Below are positions 57,243 through 64,000 of a stretch of DNA of 64,000 nt, piece by piece (position 1 is the first letter of the stretch; every line of letters begins with the position of its first letter). The stretch is from NCBI GenBank assembly GCA_964036665.1, contig OZ038529.1, positions 20,222,060 through 20,286,059 of the forward strand, given 5' to 3'. The notes under the pieces are model-generated. The model made no database searches. It was not told where the DNA came from and saw only the letters and a list, made by a program, of their open reading frames with translations. The translations under genes and the position numbers were made by a program. This stretch comes from Gordius sp. MW1 (Eukaryota; Nematomorpha; Gordioida; Gordea; Gordiidae).

Positions 57243-59344
57243 TTATTTGTTCCGTTCTGTCCCAATTCCACTGTCCGGGTTTTCGTCGGTATTTTCTGGG
57301 TCCCCTGCCCATGTAGTCCAGTCGAAGAGATCTTCGTCGGAAAAGGAGTCGGGTAAGTCGACCCCTGGAGGTGGCTCTTGAGTGCCGATCGACGGGACCG
57401 TGTAGCGTTCTGGTGGGATCCAGGCACGGCTGGCGTAGTCAGCTGGGTTATCTGTGGTAGGCGTCCATTGCACATTGTAACGGATGGCTATGAGGGATTG
57501 TATGCCATATTCTCTGACGAGGCACGAGATCAGGTGTTCGATTCTTGGCGAATTCGACCCTCCCTTGAGAAGGACGTAGTAAGCCGTTGTGGAGTCGGTT
57601 CGTATTTGTGGGAACGGTTCACGTTCGAATCTTGCTACCAGGTAGGCGTAGATGGCGGCCAAGGTTTCGGCTAGCGTGATGTGGCCATCTTCCGGGTAAA
57701 CGAAGTTAAGCGCAGCCGCTGCGTCTACGAATGAGATTGAGAATTCTCTTGTCGGTGTACAGATTCCTATGTGGCTGTCAGACGCGTCCGCGTAAATCGT
57801 GATAGATGGTGGTACGTATAGAGAGATCCTGGTTCGCAGGGATTGTACTATGGAGTGGAGCTTGTGACATGCGCTGTCGAGGTTGAATGTGCGGTTGTCG
57901 TCCGTCAGGAAGGCGTAAAACGGGGCTAATAGCTTGGACATTCCCGTTAGGTTGTACAGGAAGTAGTTGAGGACCCCGAGGGCTTCCAACATTATATTCT
58001 TGGGGGGGAGCAGGTTGTTAGTTGCCACTAGGAAGAGGATATCGGTGGCGTATTCCAGACGATTTATGATGTCCGGCGAGCACAATATTGAGTGAGAACC
58101 GAAAGAGATCCTCAGACCCAGGTAGTCGATATCGCACTCTGGGATAATAGAGGATTTCCTAGCGTTAATTGTCAGCCCCCATTGATGGGCCATGTTGTAG
58201 AGGGATTCCAGATCGTTTTGGACGTCGGATTCCGACTCCCCGTATATTTGGACGTCGTCCAGGTATACGTTGTATTTACATCTCGTAACCGATTTCTTAG
58301 TGAGGTCGGCTATGACGTTCTGTAGGACATACGGGGAGAAGGAGGCCCCCATGGGGAGGACTTTATATCTGTATTTGGTACCTTTATGTGATAAGCCAGG
58401 TATTTTCGGATGCTAACATTGACGGGATTGGCAAAGAATGCCCCTTTGAAGTCCACCTTTGCTGCGTAATGTGCTTTTGATAGCTGACGTGAAGTGAGCG
58501 GAATTGAGCACAGCTTCAGTGGATTATGAATAAAGTTCTTGGAAACCGCTGACAGGTTAGTTATTACCCTGGGGTCTCCGTTTGGCTTAGATATGAAAAA
58601 TGTCGCGGACTTGACGATTTCTCCGTCAGTCCTTTCTACGACCCGGGCTTGCACCATTGTATCGAAGTATTCTTGTTTTCCTTTCGATATTGCTTTTCGT
58701 CTACCAGGTCCCTGGAATCCGTTGGTTCGGATTTTTTCCATATCGAATTTTGGCATAAAGCCACAGCGGGCTACCTTGCGTGTGAAAGGGTTTTGGAGTG
58801 GGTGGTATCGTAGTTTGGACGTTACGATATCCAGTGGACCTGTCGGCGCCGATGAAGCTGGCTCCTTGTTCCACTGGAATAATGATTTGTGGAGGCTAAA
58901 TATGGGGAGCATCTCCGATCCCATATCCCGGCCGAAGGCGGCCTCCACTTGCGCAATGCGCGAGGTGTAGTTAGCAGATGGGACAAATGTGGTTGCGTAG
59001 GCTGGACTAGGTATTCGGATGGCCCCCGTTGTCCCTGAGGGGAGGCCTTCGGGCGAGAAAATCCACCGGCGCGTCTCCCGGATTTGAAAAATCAAGCGGG
59101 CTAACCATGTGGGAGACGTGGATTCATCACTGCCCGAGGAGAGCGGTACGCCCGAGGGCCCGACTCTCCATGCTCCGACCAGCCGCTTAATGCGCCGTCT
59201 TACCCCTGGTAGAGGCCGGCGTCTTTTTGAAGTTGCGGCGCGTTGGGCCGCCTCTGCCTCTACCAGTGCCATGAAATAACTGTCGCCTGTTGGGAACCAC
59301 TCCGAGGTTAGGAATATTCCAGTCCTCGGCGAATGATTTATCAT
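57243..59344 (-). pseudogene. reverse transcriptase-RNase H of the 57-60 kb retroelement
   Basis: Two overlapping frames (59344-58310 and 58352-57243) make one RT-RNase H. Seen: KSATFFISKPNGDPRVITNL, motif A KVDFKGAFF, then a shift of one base near 58375, motif B VLPMGASFSPYVLQ, motif C VYLDDVQIYG, GLTINARKSSI and YLGL. RNase H follows with TIYADASDSHIGI, the glutamate of TLAETLAA, RTDSTTAYY and TDNPADYASRAW. The pattern is nearest to DIRS/VIPER-type RT-RNase H, which is inference. After DNPADYASR only about 60 residues remain, so no integrase is encoded. The frame break between motifs A and B inactivates the copy unless frameshifting occurs. Confidence 0.75.
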
Positions 59345-59855
59345 TTTTGATAGCTGTGGCCCAATTGAAATGGATGGCCGTTGCTAGGGTCGTCATCCTT
59401 GCTATGGTTTCTTTGATGAGCGTGGGGTGCGATTCGATGTCCAGGGAGTCGGTGACCAGGCAGCAGTATTGGGCTTCCTTACGGTCTCTCCCTGAAACTT
59501 TGGTGGGGAATGTAGAGATCAATTCCTTTAGTTTCTTAGCTTTTTCGTACACGTCCTCGATCAGCTCTTGTTGCGTGGGCTCGGCTGGCGCCGGTTGAAT
59601 GATATTAATGGCTGGGGTTTCAGAATGGCCCGATGAATTTGCTTGCATCGTGTCTATGAGACGATCGATATTCGCTTGCGATGTGCTGACCTCATCCCTT
59701 ATTAGAGCATTCTGCTCTTGTAGCATTCCTACCAGTTCGGTGACCGTGTCCGTCGTCATTTGAGACCCGGTTTGGTTGCTGTTTGCTCGGACGGGTGTGG
59801 ATGGTGCCACCGGCGTTTGGTCGGTCCCTTTTCCTTTTTTACTCATAATTAACAA
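59187..59855 (-). CDS. gag-like protein of the 57-60 kb retroelement
   Basis: 222 codons, first of the two minus-strand genes, starting 41 bp inside the right direct repeat. N terminus rich in T, S, P and N; residues about 38-70 (TELVGMLQEQNALIRDEVST) are suited to a coiled coil; helical middle with LIKETIARMTTLATAI; basic tail GRGRGGPTRRNF in place of a zinc knuckle, probably for nucleic-acid binding. It overlaps the RT frame by 158 bp in a different phase, so RT may be made by frameshifting. ATG at 59847 (MSKKGKGT) is an alternative start three codons in. Confidence 0.6.
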   Translation of the reverse strand: MLIMSKKGKGTDQTPVAPSTPVRANSNQTGSQMTTDTVTELVGMLQEQNALIRDEVSTSQANIDRLIDTMQANSSGHSETPAINIIQPAPAEPTQQELIEDVYEKAKKLKELISTFPTKVSGRDRKEAQYCCLVTDSLDIESHPTLIKETIARMTTLATAIHFNWATAIKNDKSFAEDWNIPNLGVVPNRRQLFHGTGRGRGGPTRRNFKKTPASTRGKTAH

Positions 59856-59895
59856 TATTTGCTTACACGCGAAGGATTTCCAATAATAATTCCTG

Positions 59896-60029
59896 GAAAA
59901 TTTAGGATAATGAGTGGAATATTATGGGGACTTGGTATGTAAGGGACGAGCGTATAAGCGAAATTCAAAAAGGCGACCCCCGAAGGGAGCGGGTTCCTTA
60001 TATACGCGCAAGAGTGAGCGCGCGCTATG
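59896..60029. repeat. right 134-bp direct repeat
   Basis: Near-identical to 57107-57240. It lies upstream of the gag-like gene on the coding strand and would contain the start of the transcript. TATATA occurs at 59999-60004. Confidence 0.85.
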
Positions 60030-60374
60030 CCTGGTGAGAAAGAGGGTAAAAAATATTATTATTCTATTTAATTAACTTAATATTTAATTCAACACAATTA
60101 GCATCTACCTTGCAAAATGTTATTAAGATGAATATAATTTATCTATCTCTAATTCAAATATGGGATAATTGACGTTCAAATTTAAAAACGCTATGGTATA
60201 ACAATGGGATCGTCAAAAGTAACAATGCATTTTCCCAATCCCCACCCAATCCCCTGCTAGTAAAAAAAGACGTGATAAACGTCAAAACTCATTATTCCGT
60301 GTTTTTAACCAATAGAAATTCGTATAAGACGTTCGCTATTTTACAATCTTCGTCATTTCTGTACGTTACACCGG

Positions 60375-60985
60375 CCTGTACTTAATTTAACAAAATATAT
60401 GCCATCCGCAGACCGAAATTTTATCATTTTAACTTTGCCTATGTCAACCACATTTGCTTTAATATCGATGGCTAACTCATGGTTATTTAATAGTAGATTT
60501 AATCAATTTTCTAAATCATGAGGATTATTGAAAGAGAGTTTTATGTATGAATGAAGCGTGTAAAACGCTTTGTAAAATTATCATCTACTTTAAGTGTTAA
60601 TTTTTTTTATTATACACTTCTCTAGTAGTATTAACACCCGGAATTTCTAAAAACATGGAATCTAAAGTAAGTCTAGATACATGAACACTTAGAGAAACAA
60701 AATACTAATTACCTTTATTAATCAAAAATTACTTGTATTAACATCTTCCTCTTATATCTTAGAAGTATGATGGTTTTTTAAAATAATAATTGAAAATTAA
60801 TTTCTTTTAATTTGTATAAATATTCTTAAAATTAGTTGATTTTCACTTAATATTAACTCAAATTAATTGAGTTATTTAATTATTTCTATAAGCTCACCTT
60901 TAACAAGAGTCCTATTAGTATCGTTGACTTTTTCCATATTATTTGGAGAAAAAAGTAAAAAAAATTGTTAATGTGGGGGGGGGGG
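60375..60985. other. AT-rich spacer, no gene seen
   Basis: No supported feature. Confidence 0.45.
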
Positions 60986-60989
60986 GTTC

Positions 60990-61745
60990 TAATCTAAATC
61001 CTATCCCCCTCCCCTGCCTATGGCACTGTCGTCGTGACTTTTGGGCATCCGACCCATGCTTGTATAGGAATTTCATCTGGGCCATTGGCTTTTCCTGTTT
61101 GCATCTTGTTCATTGTTGTCCTAACTGCGTCCTCCCGAAGGAGCTCATACTAATGTTTATATGGGAAGGGCATTTTTGTCATTTACAATATTTTGTTCCT
61201 TAAAATATCCATTCCACCTTTCCATCACCTTCTTCGGTTTGAATAAAGTTTGACCCTTACTTTTTATTACTAATTTGAGGACACCGACATCGCAACTTTC
61301 TTTCTCCCTTATCTTGGCCAATATGTAATACATAAGCCTGTTGTCCCCTTTATGATCGAGTGTATTTGCCGTTTCGGTAGAGGTACCATTCTTCTCTAGT
61401 GCAAAGACCTTTCGCGGCTTTCTTTACCCCTATATATTATTTATAATCCTCCGACTTTTTTTTTGATTTATGCACCGTCTATAATATAGAGTTTTATTCC
61501 TCTTAATTAAAATCTTAACCGATTGATTTGAACACCATAGTTCCTTATTTAACGCATTGCCTTCTTTTGTCTGAAAACCTCCATCGCCGCCTTCTTTCTG
61601 TCCACAGTTAGCGTCTTCCAATCTTCGTCTATGTTCCGTCCCCACTTTTTTGCACCCAAGAGTGTAGAGGCTTGATCATCTTTTTCGTTTGTCGACGTCT
61701 TCTTTAGCCTTTCGTATCTAATTAGAGGTTTTTAAACCTTTTTCA
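60990..61745 (-). pseudogene. RTE-clade LINE remnant, second copy
   Basis: Minus-strand pieces: a linker with DRKKAAMEVFRQKKAMR-like sequence and TSTNEKDDQ (about 61,735-61,545), AKIREKES (about 61,310), KPKKVMERWNGYFKEQ (about 61,240-61,190) and MNKMQTGKANGPDEIPIQAW (about 61,105-61,050), the conserved entry to an RTE reverse transcriptase (compare KNGKA.GPDDIP.E.W). It overlaps co-linearly with the upper part of the 22140-23900 copy (both hold GCACCCAAGAGTGTAGAGGC). Many stops. Confidence 0.65.
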
Positions 61746-62336
61746 GAAATGCTTCCCTATTATTTTTTATTTCCTGCCTCTCCACTTCCAAACAAGTAAA
61801 TGGCAAGAAACTTTTGGCATAACTTACATTTAGAAGCTTACAAAAAGTAATGACTTATTTATATCTTGAAATACTTTGCCCTTATATGCTTTTTGGAGGA
61901 AATAAAAATTTAAAAATAAAATAGATTTTATTTAAATGAAAAGTTGATATTTTCTGAATAATACTAGACTGGGTAACGCTTAAGTCTTTGCGATTAACAT
62001 TTCTGGGTCGAATCTCGCTTTTACACCTTTTTATTTTAAAGTATCACTTTCCGAACAAAATATTACTCAGCATTGCAATTAAAAACGATTAAATGAATTA
62101 CATACTGATCAAATTATTAAAATACTGAACTTTACTGAGCATTTAAATATCTCACTAAGCATTTTATTTTTCTACAGTGCATTTGAATACTTAACTGAGC
62201 AAAGGTTGAAACTGAGCACAATGTTCTCTATCACAACGTCTTCCGGTAAACCTCAATCACTCAGCGAAATACCCATATATTTCAAAAATATGAAAATAAG
62301 TGGATGCGAGTCGAAAAGGCACACATTCAAATCACA

Positions 62337-62999
62337 TGAATGTCATTGTATAAAATCGGAGGGTTTGGATTTATGCCGTAGGTAGAAGGAAATGGAACGC
62401 GATATTTCTGGCTATTATGGCCCATCGTCAGGAGAAAAAATGAAAATAAAAAAGGGAGAAGATGAAGTCGCAAAAAAATAAAAATGAAGTAAGCTGAGTA
62501 TAAACACGGTGATATAGATATAAAAAAAACAATAGAAATTACTGGTTATAGCAAGAAAATAACAATAGCGATTGTAGGGATGGATGTTTTTATAAGAATC
62601 GAATATTATATTTATATATAAAAACCTGTGTTCCCCTTTTCTCTTTTTTCGCTTATTATCATTTAACTATTTCTTTTAGCACCTTTTTCCTAGCTCCATG
62701 GTATCTTATTCCATTCTTATATAAACATCCATCCCTACAATCGCTATTGTTACTTTCTCGCTATAACCACTTTTGTAACTTCTATTGTTTTTTATATCTA
62801 TATCACCGTGTTTATACTTACTTTACTTCATTTTCATTTTTCGCGACTGCATCTTCTCCCTTTTTTTATTTTTATTTTTTCCCCTGACAATGGGCTATTA
62901 CAGAAATATCGCGTTCCATTTTTCTCTACCTACGCTATCAATTCAAACCCACTGATTTTATACACTGACATTCATATAAACGATTGAAGATTCTACATT
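62337..62999. mobile_element. 663-bp palindromic element, F1 family, filled site
   Basis: Arms (about 62337-62600 and 62720-62986) are inverted copies sharing GGAACGCGATATTTCTGG with the F1 arms at 8129-14033. The loop of about 120 bp is unique. It is flanked by ACATTCAAATCACA (62323-62336) and ACATTCAAGTCACA (63000-63013), a 14-bp duplication with one mismatch, which is single-copy in paralogue A near 32926. The right end has about 14-24 extra bases beyond the TIR, as F1 has at its left end. No coding frame. Confidence 0.75.
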
Positions 63000-63848
63000 A
63001 CATTCAAGTCACACTTCTCTAATGTACCAAAAGAAAATTATTTGATCAAATTGGTTAAATACTTCCTGATGGTTGTCAAAAAGTTCTGCAATTGTTTTTG
63101 CCGAATTATTAATTTGACAGTGACTTTTGTCACTCTCCATAGTTTTGATGCTTATGCATTAAGGAATACTTAGATTAAATTTTGAAATACTGTGTAAACC
63201 ATATATTGGTGTATTTGTCTAAGAAAATTGTCCAAGGAATTTTGACTTTTATCCAACCGCTCCACTCGATTTTTTACCCAATCGTTCAATGTTGGCTGAC
63301 CGGATTCGCTAAACTGTACACCGCTAAATTGATTCCATATCGAAGGATTGCTGACATATGGGCAAATGTGTCATAATCATGTAATCGATTTGACCAAACT
63401 TTAATAATATTATTATTATTTTTGTAAAACTATGTTTTTATTTACTTTACTTCTCTGTTCTTAATCTTTTTGCGGCATCTGTATTACAATTAGTAGAGCA
63501 TGTGTTTTAGTTCAGGCGTATATGCCTCCGCCTTAATCTCATTTTCAATTTTTTCATGCTTAAAGCAGTCATTTTTCACAAATCCCCAAGTTGTTCAAAA
63601 CCTTACATTTCGGCTTTAACTGTTTCTAGAACCTGTTTATAGGGGTAATTTGTCCGCATCTAAATTTACCAAAATCTCGCTATAAACTGGTCCCTAAATG
63701 TTCACTCGCCTTACCAATAAAATGAGATGATCTAGCGGCTGCTTTCAACCTCCAAATGAATTCCATAACGACTCTAAAAATAAGAAAACAAGTTGAAGCG
63801 ATTCTATAAATAGGCTTAAAAAGTGCAAAGCATCTTTTAATGAGGTCC

Positions 63849-63990
63849 ATAGGCGTAGCCAGGATTGAATTAATTTGGGAGGGGCGACAAAATGATAAGG
63901 ATTTTTGGACTTACAGGAGAAAAATTTCGCACCTTTAATTAGGCTTTCCTCAAGGGGTAGAAGGGGGGGGGGGGTTTGTAAAATTTTTAA
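63849..63990. repeat. hAT-type MITE fragment at window edge
   Basis: Starts at ATAGGCGTAGCCAGGATTGA and runs into a C/G-run segment. The right end is decayed or missing. Confidence 0.5.
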
Positions 63991-64000
63991 GGTCAAATAA

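Larger units (their letters stand above)
56917..60029 (-). mobile_element. integrase-less retroelement with 134-bp direct repeats
   Basis: Direct repeats at 57107-57240 and 59896-60029 (134 bp, one difference seen) enclose two minus-strand coding regions: a gag-like protein and a reverse transcriptase-RNase H. The right repeat abuts minisatellite sequence, but about 190 bp of unrelated DNA (56917-57106) lies beyond the left repeat before the minisatellite resumes. Such asymmetry recalls the split direct repeats of DIRS/PAT/Ngaro-type elements. No integrase and no tyrosine recombinase frame is visible. The coding part is far less AT-rich than the surroundings. Confidence 0.7.
53984..60374. mobile_element. 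giant foldback element with G-run minisatellites, invaded by a retroelement
   Basis: Terminal inverted repeats of about 328 bp (53984-54311 and 60047-60374) agree closely, sharing for example GAGTTTTGACGTTTATCACG and CAGGGGATTGGGTGGGGATT on opposite strands. Inside are four G/C-run minisatellite blocks in alternating orientation. A second copy of the terminal motif (GTTGTAAAATAGCGAA) at 55670-55690 lies in the middle, in the same direction as the left end, so the structure looks like two elements in tandem. A separate retroelement (about 56917-60029) interrupts the last block. CCGG occurs at both outer edges, but it is its own complement, so it cannot be told from the TIR. Confidence 0.75.
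61750..63995. repeat. duplicated block, copy B (paralogue of 32345-33903)
   Basis: Aligns with copy A along its length except for the palindromic insertion 62337-62999. It lies immediately upstream (in minus-strand sense) of the RTE remnant, so the block could be 5' sequence of a longer element. It ends in a MITE piece. Confidence 0.7.

Noticed and set aside
57243..59855. Endogenous pararetrovirus or hepadna-like insertion
   Set aside because: Direct terminal repeats, a gag-like first gene and a retrotransposon-type RNase H fit a retrotransposon; no movement, surface or capsid gene is visible.

Overview
This window reads as AT-rich, repeat-dominated nuclear DNA from an invertebrate animal. 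An arthropod-like genome is my best guess, with low to moderate confidence. The reasons are very short spliceosomal introns (about 43 to 104 bp), eukaryotic splice and poly(A) signals, and a metazoan set of transposable elements (hAT, PIF/Harbinger-like, pogo/Tigger-like, Ty3/gypsy, RTE-clade LINE, LINE with a restriction-like endonuclease). I see no bacterial operons, rRNA, canonical tRNA or CRISPR.

Layout. 0-8 kb: AT-rich spacer with small hAT-type MITEs and a 1.27-kb PIF-like element (4800-6067). 8.1-14.0 kb: a nested composite. An outer inverted-repeat element (8129-14033) holds a 2.8-kb hAT-type foldback element with mirrored 128-bp tandem repeats (8335-11140), a 5'-truncated LINE (11628-12137) and a hAT MITE (12939-13998). 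14.05-17.54 kb: a LINE insertion whose 5' part is inverted and encodes an intact 927-aa reverse transcriptase/endonuclease protein. 18.7-19.4 kb: palindromic PIF-like element, followed by exons resembling a RasGEF domain (19681-20427). 22-26.8 kb: broken RTE LINE and broken gypsy pol. 26.9-30.3 kb: a complete but mutated hAT transposon with 8-bp target duplication. 34.7-38.7 and 50.3-52.2 kb: repeat blocks built of hairpin units and tRNA-like B-box units. 38.7-42.8 kb: a gypsy element with 153-bp LTRs, whose empty site is preserved in the related repeat at 52.1 kb. 48.6-49.2 kb: a possible tiny two-exon secreted-peptide gene. 54.0-60.4 kb: a 6.4-kb giant foldback element made of G/C-run minisatellites in alternating orientation, interrupted by a GC-richer retroelement with 134-bp direct repeats and no visible integrase or recombinase. 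61-64 kb: RTE LINE fragment and a duplicated block also present at 32.3-34.0 kb, carrying a recent 663-bp palindromic insertion.

The coding content is therefore almost wholly that of mobile elements. The only host-gene candidates are the RasGEF-like exons and the 26-aa peptide. The strongest evidence comes from matched termini, target-site duplications and filled/empty site comparisons made within the window itself. All superfamily names rest on motifs, TIRs and TSD lengths read by eye; no database search was possible.
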